A stretch of DNA of 64,000 nt from an uncultured Candidatus Saccharibacteria bacterium (GCA_946404545.1 CAMJDZ010000001.1:1-64000); one strand, 5' to 3'. Positions 1 to 8,721 are shown, numbered from the stretch's first letter. Notes: generated by a model not told the origin, from the sequence alone. Numbers and translations are program-made.

Positions 1-545
1 GCCGGATTCAAACAGGGTTTCTCGTGCCCCGTCCTACTTGTGAAAACACATATAAGTTCTAATAGTTGTTTTCGCATACTGGGCTTTCACCATCTTTGGC
101 GCGCCATTCAAACGCTTCCGCTAACAACTACGAATCTTACCCACTCAGTTAACGCTGTTGGTTTTTATGCCGAACGGTCAAGCAAGCTTAACTGCTCAGC
201 ATAAAAATTGTGTAAACACGCAACACCCCTGATAACTCTGGTCGTTAAACCGTAAGGTTATCTTGAGGTTTAGACTATTCCAATTTCGCTCGCCACTACT
301 TTCGGAATCATTGGTTATTTTCTTTTCCTCAACCTACTAAGATGATTCAGTTCGGCTGGTTCCCGTCTCATTACCCTATGTGTTCAGCTAAAGGCAATAC
401 AGCATGACCTGTATTAGGTTTCCCCATTCGGAAATCTCCGGATCAAAGCTTGTTCTCAGCTACCCGAAGCTTATCGCAGAGTTCTACGTCCTTCATCGGT
501 TGCAAATGTCAAGGCATCCACTATCAGTGCCCTTATGTACCTTTT
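1..545 (-). rRNA. rrl: 23S ribosomal RNA, 5' part
   Basis: Read on the minus strand, this is the 5' domain of bacterial 23S rRNA. The hallmark GTGGATGCCTTGACA-type start lies at about 505-522, followed by the conserved CGATGAAGGACGT, CCGAATGGGGAAACC and GGAACCAGCCGAACTGA-like segments of domain I. The gene runs off the left edge of the window. The mature 5' end is set at about 545 by counting back from the conserved motif as in E. coli, so it is approximate by several bases. Upstream there is no 16S rRNA, no tRNA and no ITS; the next gene is a membrane protein at 846. The 23S therefore appears transcribed alone from the promoter at 755-783. Confidence 0.95.
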
Positions 546-550
546 TATGC

Positions 551-592
551 ATTGACTTAACTAGTAATTGAAGTTCAATTACTGCCGTCAAT
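551..592 (-). other. Long inverted repeat just upstream of 23S 5' end
   Basis: A perfect 10-bp inverted repeat with a one-base centre lies at 563-583 (AGTAATTGAA and its complement). It is framed by a second complementary pair, ATTGAC (551-556) and GTCAAT (587-592). It would fold into a hairpin in the 23S precursor a few bases before the mature end. A processing signal is the likely role (inference). Confidence 0.55.
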
Positions 593-754
593 TAAATTTC
601 CTATTGTTGTCTAATTCCAAATTGTTAAAAGATAAATTTTTAAGACGAAAGAAAACAAGCTGATTTTTACAAATATAGTTTGTTTCCTCGCAGTTATTTA
701 TCAAACTATGTTCAGTGGTTCGTCAAAATCGAACTTGAATCAAAAACTGTATCT

Positions 755-783
755 ATCTTAGCGCATTTTTCCGGGCAATGCAA
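755..783 (-). promoter_or_regulatory. Promoter of the solitary 23S rRNA gene
   Basis: On the minus strand there is TTGCAT (783-778), exactly 17 bp, then TAAGAT (760-755). Transcription would start near 748, giving about 200 nt of leader before mature 23S. Upstream at about 814-828 is a small hairpin (TGCCA, A5, TGGCA) followed by A-rich sequence; it could weakly end transcription from the 846-1733 gene. Confidence 0.65.
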
Positions 784-845
784 GTACTTTTTTGTAGATT
801 TTTGGACTTTTTTGCCATTTTTTGGCATTTTAGGAGTCAAAATGG

Positions 846-1733
846 CTATTTTAGGTAGTCATAGCACCGATCTTGTCGGATTCGGCGCTCATATTGCAGC
901 ATCGCCTCCATGTCGGATTGCGCGTCATCAGTCAATTCCGGCCTTTTATAAGGATTCTGACCAACACAATCGCCGAGTATTCCAAAATAGCCAATTAGGC
1001 CAGCAACCAAGACTAAGATGCAAACAGCGACAACTAATCTTGTTTTCGGCGACAACTTAATCTGCTTCTTTGTAGTGATTGCAAAAACAATAGCGAAAAG
1101 CGGGATTAAAATAACCGATGAAATCATAATATCGAGAGAGATGACGTGCACTGGTATTGATCGCCAAGCGGCATATATTGGGGTGAAGGCCGTAACTAGA
1201 ATCATTAATACTAAGAAGATTAACGACATAATGGCCGAGAGGCGAATCGTTTTCTGCCTACTGGCAATAGTGGCTACCGCAATAAGAAGTGCGACAATGC
1301 CGAGAATGAGCGATATAGGCATACGGAGACGGCCGACCGACTGAAAAACAAGGCTTAATACCGGCAAAAGCATAGAAATAACCAGGGCCATAACCGAAAG
1401 CGCGTCTATTAGGGTTGCCGATGTAGAAGCGTTTTTCGCCGACGACGCCTTCGTGGAGGCGTTTTTCATAGACGGTGTTTTCTCCTTTATAAGCTTGCAG
1501 CTAACAAGTACTACGGCGACAACTACCCCGAGGCATAGGTGCGCGAGGATGAATTTGAGTGTTATTTCGAGACCGCCCAAACCGCAAGAATTGCCACATC
1601 TTCCAGCATCCATAGCAGTGAACACCCATATTAATAACAGCACGACGGCTACTAACACCCAGAACGCCGCCATCGGCGCCGATGGTTTCTTGCTTTCGCC
1701 GAGTATTGGCTTATTATTTGCCTTTTTGCCCAT
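846..1733 (-). CDS. Polytopic membrane protein, unknown function
   Basis: This 295-residue protein has about seven hydrophobic segments (roughly 20-42, 57-80, 108-130, 138-160, 168-190, 198-222, 230-250) and a charged C-terminal tail rich in Asp, Glu and Arg. I do not recognise a family. Its start, MGKKANNKPILGES, closely resembles the start of the upstream frameshifted gene, MSKKAKSKPILAAS. Its start overlaps the upstream gene's end by 20 nt. It is the last gene of a pepN-led minus-strand run that heads into the 23S rRNA promoter. A role in membranes is all that can be said. Confidence 0.75.
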   Translation of the reverse strand: MGKKANNKPILGESKKPSAPMAAFWVLVAVVLLLIWVFTAMDAGRCGNSCGLGGLEITLKFILAHLCLGVVVAVVLVSCKLIKEKTPSMKNASTKASSAKNASTSATLIDALSVMALVISMLLPVLSLVFQSVGRLRMPISLILGIVALLIAVATIASRQKTIRLSAIMSLIFLVLMILVTAFTPIYAAWRSIPVHVISLDIMISSVILIPLFAIVFAITTKKQIKLSPKTRLVVAVCILVLVAGLIGYFGILGDCVGQNPYKRPELTDDAQSDMEAMLQYERRIRQDRCYDYLK

Positions 1734-2192
1734 TTGTTTCCCCTTTCTTCTTACCCGCTAAAGAGTATTTTCTCCAAAAGAAAACAGCCGTCACAGTGAA
1801 ATAGACGGCTAGTCCACCCCAAAGCAGATCGTACGAGAGGCGATTGAGGCAATTGTAACAGAAGGCCACAAAGCCCAAATATATAGCCACCACTATGGTC
1901 GGAACAAGAATCGTCATCACTTCTTTGGTCCTCGGTATACACGAAAGCGCTACGCCGACCTTAACCAACTCACATGCGGCCGCGAGGAGAATAAAGATAG
2001 CAAACAGGAATGCCCCTCTTACAGCCCAAGTCAAACCAGTCGTCGGGATAATTGTTTTAATACCGATGTCTTCCAACCACCATGGCGAGAATAATAAATA
2101 TGATATGCCAGCAATCAGTGAACAGATAAAAGTGGTCTTATATGCCCCTCACTCGCCGCAAGTATCGGCTTACTTTTTGCCTTTTTGCTCAT
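1714..2192 (-). pseudogene. Frameshifted four-TM membrane protein gene
   Basis: Translation from the ATG at 2192 gives MSKKAKSKPILAASEG and then stops at 2115. In another frame, 1714 to about 2135 encodes a continuous membrane protein (a TM segment around ICSLIAGISYLLF, then three more, ending GETNGQKGK). One extra base in the GGGG run near 2149-2152 would join the two into about 159 residues with four TM segments, the size and layout of the 164-residue neighbour upstream. No ATG or GTG exists in the second frame before 2076. So it is a decayed gene, a sequencing error in a short G run, or a -1 recoding site. The start overlaps the previous gene by 23 nt; an AAGAAAGG-like SD precedes it. Confidence 0.65.
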
Positions 2193-2664
2193 TTTCGCCT
2201 TTCTTATATGCGCTTCTGCAATATATATGATATAGCCAGGCAATAATATAATGAGCGCCGAGGCCAATGCCAAGAACATAGCTACCATCAACCTTGAGCG
2301 CTTGACTGCAGAGATTCGTGACGGCAATGAATATAGCTGCGAATATATCCACCATAAATATCTTCAGCATATCTATTATTCTGTCTATGTTTGAGAAGAA
2401 GATAAATGCCTTGCGAGTATAAGTATAAATCGCCACACCTGCACTAAGGCCTAAAGCAACCATTAAAGGCAGGCTAACGTACATACCCTGCATGCCGCCT
2501 GGAGCCTGCTGCTCCAAAATGAGAAAGACGATAGCGAGCACATAGCCTATCCCGCCGATGACAGTTAGCTTAATTGCCTCTTTACAAATATCGGATAGCG
2601 GCAGTTCTCTGGAGCGCTTGGAATCCGTTATTATCTTCCATATTGTAGCAGCCGCCCTAAGCAT
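2170..2664 (-). CDS. Four-TM membrane protein, unknown function
   Basis: A 164-residue protein with four hydrophobic segments (about 33-52, 60-83, 103-122, 128-148) and a lysine-rich tail ending KKGENEQKGKK. The same kind of tail (GETNGQKGK) ends the frameshifted downstream gene, so the two look like tandem duplicates. It starts one base after the pepN stop, with AGGAGTGA as SD inside the pepN 3' end, so it is very probably co-transcribed and coupled to pepN. I do not recognise a family. Confidence 0.75.
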   Translation of the reverse strand: MLRAAATIWKIITDSKRSRELPLSDICKEAIKLTVIGGIGYVLAIVFLILEQQAPGGMQGMYVSLPLMVALGLSAGVAIYTYTRKAFIFFSNIDRIIDMLKIFMVDIFAAIFIAVTNLCSQALKVDGSYVLGIGLGAHYIIAWLYHIYCRSAYKKGENEQKGKK

Positions 2665-2665
2665 C

Positions 2666-5041
2666 TTACTTCACTCCTAAATACTCATAAATTGCGTCTT
2701 TATCGGAGGCGATGAGCTTCAAACGAGCGTCAATTTCCGAGAAGGCGACGGAAATATCGCGGGCAAGAATCTTTTCCTTGGCGTGGCGCTTGAAGAATTC
2801 TTTGAATTTTTCAGCATCTTCTTCGGTCTGGGCATAGTAAGCCATATAGCGCGGATAATCGGCGATTGTCTTGTCGCCTTCCTCTTTGTAGAGCCATTCC
2901 CAGTTTTTATAAGCCCAGTCAAATGCTTCTTTGCGAATTTCGTGGTTGCGCAAGAGGCGCAAGTAGAAACGGAGGCGATCCTGCGGTCGAATAGTCTTGT
3001 CCTCGAGTTTCGCGAAGTAGCTGAGAGCGATTTCGCGGTCGCGTACTCCGGTGAGCGCCCCCATCAAATCGCCCTTCAAGGCAGCGTCAGGGGTGGCGCA
3101 ATAGATACCGAAGTATTTAAGCGACAAATCCGAATGTTCGCGCACGAGCGTCGAAGCAATAATCCAGCGCAAATCTGGGTTTAATTTCGCAACATATATA
3201 TTACTGTATTCTTCCTCAATCGCTTCGGTATATTCTTCGTCGCCAGCAAAATGCATCAGCGCCATAATAATTGGGCGAAGCTTCATATCGTCAACTGGCT
3301 CGCCAGATTTCGCTTTTACACCGAGGCGCTCATAGTTTGGCATCGCGATTTTGCGGACAAACTTCTTAAATTGGCGCTTTTCCTTACTCTTTGGCACGAA
3401 GAAAATCTTGAGATCATTAATGATAGCACTGAGCAATTCCCAGATAAGTGGGTCGGTTTCGTTCGCGAAAGCCTCGAGGAGCGGCAAGAGCGAGACGCTC
3501 GCAGCGCGCTTTGTCTGCGCAAGGAGACGGCGGTCCATCAAGAGGCGCAGCTTCTCTTCGCGGCCAAGCTGTGCGAGCCAGCTAAGCTTATCTTCGAGCT
3601 CGGCTTCGCTGAGATTATAAATATAGTGGCCGGTGAGGTCGTCCTTTAGCTCCTTGATTGGGTATTTTTCGCCCGCATCTTTGCCAGTAAGCAGGAAGCG
3701 CTCCTGTTTGCCCTCGGTAATCACCGGGTAGCCAGACTGCGTGAGCCATGGCGTCATGAATTTCTTTACATCGAAATCCGCATATGGACTCAAAGCATCC
3801 CAGAGGTCATCCGCCTCAGTATTGCTATATTTGTGCTTTTCAAAGTAATCGGCGAGACCCTTAAAGAAGTTTGGTTCGCCCATTGTGCGCATGAGCATCA
3901 AGAGCAGGCGCGAACCTTTACCATAAACAATCGCGCCATCAAAGAGATTCGTAATATCCTCAACGTTCTTCACCTCGACTTTCACCGGCTGAACACCTGG
4001 CAAGCAGTCGCGTTGCAAAGAGCCGAGCACAGCGGAAGTATAGAAATCATCCCAAGCGGAAAGCTCCGGGCGCACTTTGTCGGTTGCATAGCTTTCCATC
4101 ATATTAGCGAAGGACTCGTTGAGCCAGAGGTCGTTCCACCACTTCATCGTGACGAGATCGCCAAACCACATGTGCGAAAGTTCGTGCGCAATCACAATCG
4201 CGACGTATTGTTTCTGGTCAAAGGAAGACTTTTCGTTTGCAAGCATCGCGATTTCGCGGAAAGTAACGAGGCCCCAGTTCTCCATCGCGCCCGCCTCGAA
4301 ATCTGGTACCGCGAGAAGGTCCATCTTTGGTAATGGGAATGGGGTCTTGAAGCAATCATCGTAAAAGTCGAGAACGTCGGCGGCAAAATTGCCCGCAAAC
4401 TCGAGGTCTTTGACGCTCTGGTTGGCGCAGGCATAGGCGGTGATTTTCACGCCATGCTTCGAAGTCGTCTCATAGCCAACGAAATCGCCAACAGCGAATG
4501 CAACCAGATAGGTCGACATCTTCGGCGTCTCTTCAAACACGATAGTTTTCGTGTCGCCTTCGATTTTTTCTTCGATGGCTGGCATATTCGAAATAATCGT
4601 ATCGGTTGGAATATCAGAGGAAATCGTGAGCTTAAAGACGGCTTTTGCCTCTGGTTCATCGACACATGGGAAGCATTCGCGCGCATAGTGCGATTCAAAC
4701 TGAGTGGAGACCATTTTGCGGGTTTTGCCCCTGTAATCATAAGTTGAGAGATAAACGCCTTCCATGTCAGCTTCGATTGGCGCGAAGTATTCAACCTCGA
4801 TGATGTTTTCGCCTTTTTTGGCACCTTCGAGCTCAATAACACCGTGGGCGCGACGATAATCCGCCTCTTCGCCATTCAATTTCAGGCTGCGGATAGCAAG
4901 TTTCTCTGCGTGTAATTTGATTTTTGACGTTTTCGCTTCGCCGATTATTTTTGCCTTGGAAGCCAATTCGGTCTTTTCGGCGTTGATATGTAAATCTAGT
5001 TCGTAGCGGCTCGGCGCAAAATAGTCAAAAAATCTCTCCAT
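2666..5041 (-). CDS. pepN: M1 family aminopeptidase N
   Basis: A 791-residue zinc aminopeptidase that would trim N-terminal residues from peptides in the cytoplasm. The exopeptidase motif GAMEN (about residue 253) and the zinc motif HELSHMWFGD (about 288) with the downstream NESFA glutamate, 18 residues later, are all intact. The N-terminal beta domain and the helical C-terminal domain bring it to the usual M1 length. On its promoter, TAAAAT (5054-5049) lies 7 nt before the ATG, preceded by TGC as an extended -10, so the mRNA is predicted leaderless. It heads the run pepN, 2664, frameshifted 2192, 846. For an organism with almost no amino-acid synthesis, peptide breakdown is an expected supply route (inference). 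Confidence 0.95.
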   Translation of the reverse strand: MERFFDYFAPSRYELDLHINAEKTELASKAKIIGEAKTSKIKLHAEKLAIRSLKLNGEEADYRRAHGVIELEGAKKGENIIEVEYFAPIEADMEGVYLSTYDYRGKTRKMVSTQFESHYARECFPCVDEPEAKAVFKLTISSDIPTDTIISNMPAIEEKIEGDTKTIVFEETPKMSTYLVAFAVGDFVGYETTSKHGVKITAYACANQSVKDLEFAGNFAADVLDFYDDCFKTPFPLPKMDLLAVPDFEAGAMENWGLVTFREIAMLANEKSSFDQKQYVAIVIAHELSHMWFGDLVTMKWWNDLWLNESFANMMESYATDKVRPELSAWDDFYTSAVLGSLQRDCLPGVQPVKVEVKNVEDITNLFDGAIVYGKGSRLLLMLMRTMGEPNFFKGLADYFEKHKYSNTEADDLWDALSPYADFDVKKFMTPWLTQSGYPVITEGKQERFLLTGKDAGEKYPIKELKDDLTGHYIYNLSEAELEDKLSWLAQLGREEKLRLLMDRRLLAQTKRAASVSLLPLLEAFANETDPLIWELLSAIINDLKIFFVPKSKEKRQFKKFVRKIAMPNYERLGVKAKSGEPVDDMKLRPIIMALMHFAGDEEYTEAIEEEYSNIYVAKLNPDLRWIIASTLVREHSDLSLKYFGIYCATPDAALKGDLMGALTGVRDREIALSYFAKLEDKTIRPQDRLRFYLRLLRNHEIRKEAFDWAYKNWEWLYKEEGDKTIADYPRYMAYYAQTEEDAEKFKEFFKRHAKEKILARDISVAFSEIDARLKLIASDKDAIYEYLGVK

Positions 5042-5083
5042 ACCTTTAATTTTAGCATGGAGAGAGGTTTTTCGCTTGTGCTT

Positions 5084-6274
5084 TTACTCTTCGTTGAGGA
5101 AGGCCTGAGCGCGGTAGATCATCTGATCGGTTTCGTCAGTAAAGACGATGTAGATAGGCTTGCTATCTGGGGTAGAGATGAGCGCATGGCGGCCTTCGAA
5201 GACTGGATTGAGGTTCTTTTCTTCATCAAGCTTGAAGCCAAGGTAGCCCATCTTCTGAGTGACAAAGCGGCGGATTTCATCCGAGCGCTCGCCGATGGTA
5301 CCAGCAAAGACCAAGGCATCACAGCCACCAAGGCTAGCAGCCATCTGGCCAACATAAGCCTGGATGCGATAAACGAAAATGGAGTGCGCCATCGTTGCGC
5401 GGAGGTCACCCTCGTCGCGCTTCTGGATAATCTCGCGCATATCGTCGGTGCAACCAGAAAGACCGAGGAGACCGCACTTCTTGTTGAGATAAAGGAGGAA
5501 TTCCTCGTCGCTTTCAATCTTCAAAGCCTTTTTGAGGCCGAGCGCAGCGGCAACATCAATCGTACCAACGCGGGTAGACATTGCGAGACCTTCGAGTGGG
5601 GTGTAGCCCATCGAGTTGTCCATTGCTTTGCCGTTGTAGATAGCGGAAACGGACGAACCGGAACCGAGATGCATCGCCACGAGCTTCTCTGGAAGAATGC
5701 CCTGCTCCTTCATGTAGCGGGAGATGAAGGCATAAGAGAGACCATGGAAGCCATAGCGCTTGATTTCGGTCTGATCAGCAAGCTCCATGTCGAAGCTGTA
5801 ATACTTCATCGTGTCTGGCTTTTCCCAGTGGAAAGCAGAGTCGGAAACAGAAATAATCTTCACATCCTTGAAGGATTCGCGGATACCGCGGATTTCGTTC
5901 GCGGTGGTTGGAACGTGAACCGGATTGCGCTTTTCGGCAATCTTGAGGTTCTTCATGTATTCTTCGTCAACGATGTGGTCCTTGGTGAAGTAATCGCCAG
6001 GGGCGACAATGCGGACAACCACGGCGGCAAGCTTGTGCTGCTCGGTGGTATATTCTTCCTCTTTGAGGATGCGCGGAACGTCGGCAATCGCCTCGTTGAG
6101 ATCCTTGATTGCGGTCTTGATGTCCTTTTTGTTGCCTTTGGCATCTTTGAGGGTACAAACGACCTTCTTGCCAACGTATTCAAAGTGAAGCTGCGCTAAG
6201 AGTTCTTCGCCGTCGTAAAGCGCATATTTACGACTGGCGCTGCCCGGGTTAGTAATTAAAATCAATTTGCTCAT
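5084..6274 (-). CDS. ackA: Acetate kinase
   Basis: A protein of about 396 residues converting acetyl phosphate and ADP to acetate and ATP. Conserved acetokinase segments are visible: ITNPGSASRKYALY at the start, the RYGFHGLSY block, the HLGSGSSVSAI phosphate loop, the MGYTPLEGLAMSTRVGTID block and FAGTIGERSDEIR near the end. The start chosen is the ATG at 6274 (MSKLILI), because TATAAT (6287-6282) lies 7 nt upstream; a longer reading frame from 6301 would run through this promoter. The mRNA is therefore predicted leaderless. With the split phosphoketolase (26862-28953) and Pta (43285) it completes an acetate-forming ATP-generating route, though the three loci are far apart. Confidence 0.95.
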   Translation of the reverse strand: MSKLILITNPGSASRKYALYDGEELLAQLHFEYVGKKVVCTLKDAKGNKKDIKTAIKDLNEAIADVPRILKEEEYTTEQHKLAAVVVRIVAPGDYFTKDHIVDEEYMKNLKIAEKRNPVHVPTTANEIRGIRESFKDVKIISVSDSAFHWEKPDTMKYYSFDMELADQTEIKRYGFHGLSYAFISRYMKEQGILPEKLVAMHLGSGSSVSAIYNGKAMDNSMGYTPLEGLAMSTRVGTIDVAAALGLKKALKIESDEEFLLYLNKKCGLLGLSGCTDDMREIIQKRDEGDLRATMAHSIFVYRIQAYVGQMAASLGGCDALVFAGTIGERSDEIRRFVTQKMGYLGFKLDEEKNLNPVFEGRHALISTPDSKPIYIVFTDETDQMIYRAQAFLNEE

Positions 6275-6314
6275 AAAACTAATTATACCACCTATCCGCA
6301 TAAGAGGTAGGCTC

Positions 6315-6343
6315 TTGACAATACATAAGCTTTTTGGTATAAT
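6315..6343 (+). promoter_or_regulatory. Promoter of the DUF3841 gene
   Basis: TTGACA (6315-6320), 17 bp, TATAAT (6338-6343): a consensus sigma-70-type promoter. TSS is predicted near 6350, leaving a leader of about 34 nt with AGAGGTG as SD. It is divergent from the ackA promoter. Confidence 0.8.
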
Positions 6344-6383
6344 TAGAAGATACTTAGTACTTTTTCAGAAAGAGGTGATTTGC

Positions 6384-6953
6384 TTGAAATTAGTCACAAT
6401 TCAACCCATCGAAGTCTTAACAGCCTTAAGAAAAACCGGAACGTTCTCTAGCAGCTATGCCGAAACAGTCGGTATAGAAGAAGACTGCCGCAATCAGATC
6501 TCCAACGCTTTTGCTTGGTATATCGATCAAATGAAGGCACGCGTGGGCGCCGCACCCGATGGCGTCTATTATCCCATCTGGGCATGGTATAAGAACGACG
6601 ATAGTTCTTTATACGATGGTACATGGGGTGAAGCCGGAAAGACTTATGCCCGAATCGAAATCGAGGTCGAAGACGAACGCGTCTTATTATCCGATTTTCT
6701 GGAGTGGCATAATCCGCTCAACAACTTTCCCTGTTGTGAGGGCGAGACAGACGAAGAACTTGACGCTTCATACGACGCCATCGTTGCTGGCGGCGAAGAA
6801 GCAATCAAGGAATCTTGGTCAAAAATCTTTGACGTGTCGAAGAGCGATTGCATTCAAGCAACCTTCTGGGAGTTACGCTCAGAAGACATCCTCTCTTATG
6901 AAACGTTTGTTTCAAAGGGTGACTCTTTCGATGCTAAGGAGTTGGACGCCTAG
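6384..6953 (+). CDS. DUF3841 family protein
   Basis: A 189-residue soluble protein. The start MKLVTIQPIEVLTALRKTG, the segment YPIWAWY near residue 65 and VLLSDFLEWHNPLNN near 100 are characteristic of DUF3841 proteins as I know them; their biochemical role is unknown. The start is TTG at 6384, chosen because AGAGGTG sits 7 nt before it and the promoter at 6315-6343 rules out the longer frame from 6267. The gene is a self-contained cassette with its own consensus promoter and a terminator whose loop contains the stop codon. It lies at the head of the array of small unknown genes, but I see no clear sequence similarity to them. Confidence 0.8.
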   Translation: MKLVTIQPIEVLTALRKTGTFSSSYAETVGIEEDCRNQISNAFAWYIDQMKARVGAAPDGVYYPIWAWYKNDDSSLYDGTWGEAGKTYARIEIEVEDERVLLSDFLEWHNPLNNFPCCEGETDEELDASYDAIVAGGEEAIKESWSKIFDVSKSDCIQATFWELRSEDILSYETFVSKGDSFDAKELDA

Positions 6954-6967
6954 TCCAACTCTTTTTT
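6939..6967 (+). terminator. Terminator of the DUF3841 gene
   Basis: GAGTTGGAC (6939-6947) pairs with GTCCAACTC (6953-6961) and is followed by T6. The TAG stop codon (6951-6953) lies in the loop. Confidence 0.9.
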
Positions 6968-6979
6968 ATGGCCCGTTCA

Positions 6980-7077
6980 TTGACTTTATAGATAAAAAAT
7001 GCCATAATTACCCCATTATAGCCGCAGAGCGGCTAAGTTTTTTACGAGCATCCACATTCTCAAGGAGGTGAGGAAAA
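6980..7077 (+). promoter_or_regulatory. Promoter and hairpin leader of the 7078 gene
   Basis: TTGACT (6980-6985), 17 bp, CATAAT (7003-7008) with a TGC extension; TSS near 7015. About 5 nt into the RNA is a hairpin, AGCCGC/GCGGCT (7020-7034), followed by T6 at 7038-7043. It could be a 5' stabiliser or a weak attenuator. The SD is AAGGAGGTGAGG at about 7062-7073. Confidence 0.7.
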
Positions 7078-7572
7078 ATGTGGGAATATAAGTATAAAAA
7101 AGACCTAATTGATAAGAAAGACCCTGTGCTGAAGGAGCTTATTGAAATTTGCGACCCGGTATTTGCTAATACCGTGCTCACATTCAATACTGGCAGCATT
7201 GAATGTTGTGGCGATTTCCTGGTGCGCCTCGTTATCTATAGAGGTGACAAGAATAATCGGACTGATTTGTATCGTTTCGACATCTTCCCTGAAGATAGAG
7301 ACGGTACCGACCCCCAGGGGCTCACAGATATTCATCTTTGCATGAGTATTAAAAAGCGAATCATGACCCCGCTCGCCGATGAAGACAACGGTAAAATCAC
7401 CGGATTCGGCGACTACAAGATTGGTTTCACAGCTTGGTATCGCGACAAGAGATCGGAGATTCCTTCAATGGATGGTATTGTCACACATTTCAGCGCAGAG
7501 CAGCTCAGGAAAAATGTCACTGAGAGGCTCGAGAACGCCCTCGCGACATCTTGCTTCTTCAGAGGCCGATAG
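7078..7572 (+). CDS. Small soluble protein, paralogue array member 1
   Basis: A 164-residue protein with no signal peptide or TM segment and no family I recognise. Layout: an N-terminal helix (DPVLKELIEICDPVF), a beta-rich middle with the segment IMTPLADEDNGKI, and a C-terminal helix ending ERLENALATSCFF. The same layout recurs in 7586, 8168, 8800 and 10215; the PL..DEDN segment is shared most clearly with 8800 (IAPLCHFDEDNEL). It is co-transcribed with 7586, whose SD overlaps its stop codon. A divergent gene family is inferred; function unknown. Confidence 0.75.
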   Translation: MWEYKYKKDLIDKKDPVLKELIEICDPVFANTVLTFNTGSIECCGDFLVRLVIYRGDKNNRTDLYRFDIFPEDRDGTDPQGLTDIHLCMSIKKRIMTPLADEDNGKITGFGDYKIGFTAWYRDKRSEIPSMDGIVTHFSAEQLRKNVTERLENALATSCFFRGR

Positions 7573-7585
7573 GAGGTGAAGTTTG

Positions 7586-8011
7586 ATGGAAGTGTACTAC
7601 TCGCACGAAAAGCGTGCGGACGATGGCGAGCTTTTCAAGCTCATATATCGAGCCGCGACACATGCATTTGCGCACCATGGAAGTTCGACACTGCGGCTGC
7701 GCCTAACAATTCTGTTTGGCGGCGGCAATATGATTTGTCTCGCAAGCAACAAAAGCGACCTCTATCGAAACTACAACGATGCAGAGGATCGCCGCGACAC
7801 AGAGCGCATCATGGACCTCAGGCGAATCGTTCATCCGAAAGAGGATAGTAATGTGATAAATTATTATGACGAATTTCTTTGCATCCAGGCGGTTGCCAAC
7901 AGCGACCCGTCCATACATTGGTATGAACCATACCCGGAGCTCAAGAAGGCGTTTATGGACGAATTCGAGAAGATTCTGGCCACAACGGACAATTTCTGCT
8001 TATTCAATTAG
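7586..8011 (+). CDS. Small soluble protein, paralogue array member 2
   Basis: A 141-residue soluble protein starting MEVYYSHEKRADDGELFKL. The ATG at 7586 is preferred to the TTG at 7583 because AGGAGGTG (7571-7578) is 7 nt before it. The SD overlaps the stop of the 7078 gene (7570-7572), so the pair is translationally coupled. It keeps the array layout: N-terminal helix, beta strands (RLRLTILFGGG), and a C-terminal helix EFEKILATTDNFC resembling the ends of its neighbours. It is the shortest member. Function unknown. Confidence 0.75.
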   Translation: MEVYYSHEKRADDGELFKLIYRAATHAFAHHGSSTLRLRLTILFGGGNMICLASNKSDLYRNYNDAEDRRDTERIMDLRRIVHPKEDSNVINYYDEFLCIQAVANSDPSIHWYEPYPELKKAFMDEFEKILATTDNFCLFN

Positions 8012-8020
8012 GTGTAATAA

Positions 8021-8048
8021 AGGCCTCGCTACTAAAGCGGGGCTTTTT
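8021..8048 (+). terminator. Terminator of the 7078-7586 pair
   Basis: GCCTCGCT (8023-8030) pairs with AGCGGGGC (8036-8043), with one G-T pair, followed by T5. Confidence 0.85.
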
Positions 8049-8074
8049 GTCGCCGCTTAGTGGGGGGGTGGCTA

Positions 8075-8167
8075 TTGACTTTTTAAACCACTTATGCCAT
8101 AATATACTTATCTAGCCTTTCGAGGCCTTTTGTAATTTAAAAATCCCTAGAAACGAGGTGTACCTTT
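8075..8167 (+). promoter_or_regulatory. Promoter and hairpin leader of the 8168 gene
   Basis: TTGACT (8075-8080), 17 bp, CATAAT (8098-8103) with TGC before it; TSS near 8110. A small hairpin, GCCT-TTCG-AGGC (8115-8126), lies a few bases into the RNA and is followed by CTTTT. SD CGAGGTG at 8154-8160. Confidence 0.7.
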
Positions 8168-8668
8168 ATGATTAAACTCTTCTCTAGCGACGAAAACACC
8201 GTTGGTATTCCTGAACATTTGAAGCCAATTACGGACATCGTCAACAATCTCTGCTTCCAGTACAAGGCTAACATCGACGCCCTTGGCGTTTCGGTAGAAT
8301 TCAACTGGCGCAACGCCAACGAACCGCAGGTAGAGAGCCTCGGTAACTTCGAGGCGGGTTGCGCAGATGACCCCAATGACGAGAAACAGGTAAAAAAGCA
8401 GTTTTCGATTGTTTTACTCGAAAAGCGATGGATCAGCGGGGAATGCTGCCTCGGTCTCGATACGGACGAGTTCTGCAGTATCGATTTCGAAGTTCGCTAC
8501 AATCCCCACCCTGCCTTCGATTATTCGGAGACCTATGCAAAGAAGTTTATCCTTGAGTTAAAGAATAACATCAAGAGATGCTACGCCGATTCATCAAGCC
8601 ATGTCTGCCTGACAGACTACAAGATTTACCCTGAAATCGACAGGGTTTTCCGTAGCTGGGATTACTAA
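8168..8668 (+). CDS. Small soluble protein, paralogue array member 3
   Basis: A 166-residue soluble protein of unknown function. It starts with a helix (LKPITDIVNNLCFQ) and strands, has a central FSIVLLEKRW segment, and a C-terminal helix KKFILELKNNIKRCYADSSSHVC, matching the helix-plus-SSD pattern of the 8800 gene (LIRAISSSDDFAF). Cys is unusually common (six or more) for a cytoplasmic protein of this size. A monocistronic cassette with its own promoter, leader hairpin and terminator. Confidence 0.75.
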   Translation: MIKLFSSDENTVGIPEHLKPITDIVNNLCFQYKANIDALGVSVEFNWRNANEPQVESLGNFEAGCADDPNDEKQVKKQFSIVLLEKRWISGECCLGLDTDEFCSIDFEVRYNPHPAFDYSETYAKKFILELKNNIKRCYADSSSHVCLTDYKIYPEIDRVFRSWDY

Positions 8669-8675
8669 CAAATTC

Positions 8676-8699
8676 GGGACCTCATCGAGGTCCCTTTTT
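8676..8699 (+). terminator. Terminator of the 8168 gene
   Basis: GGGACCTC (8676-8683), loop ATC, GAGGTCCC (8687-8694), then T5. Confidence 0.92.
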
Positions 8700-8721
8700 G
8701 TAGCCTTTCGAGAGATCGTTA

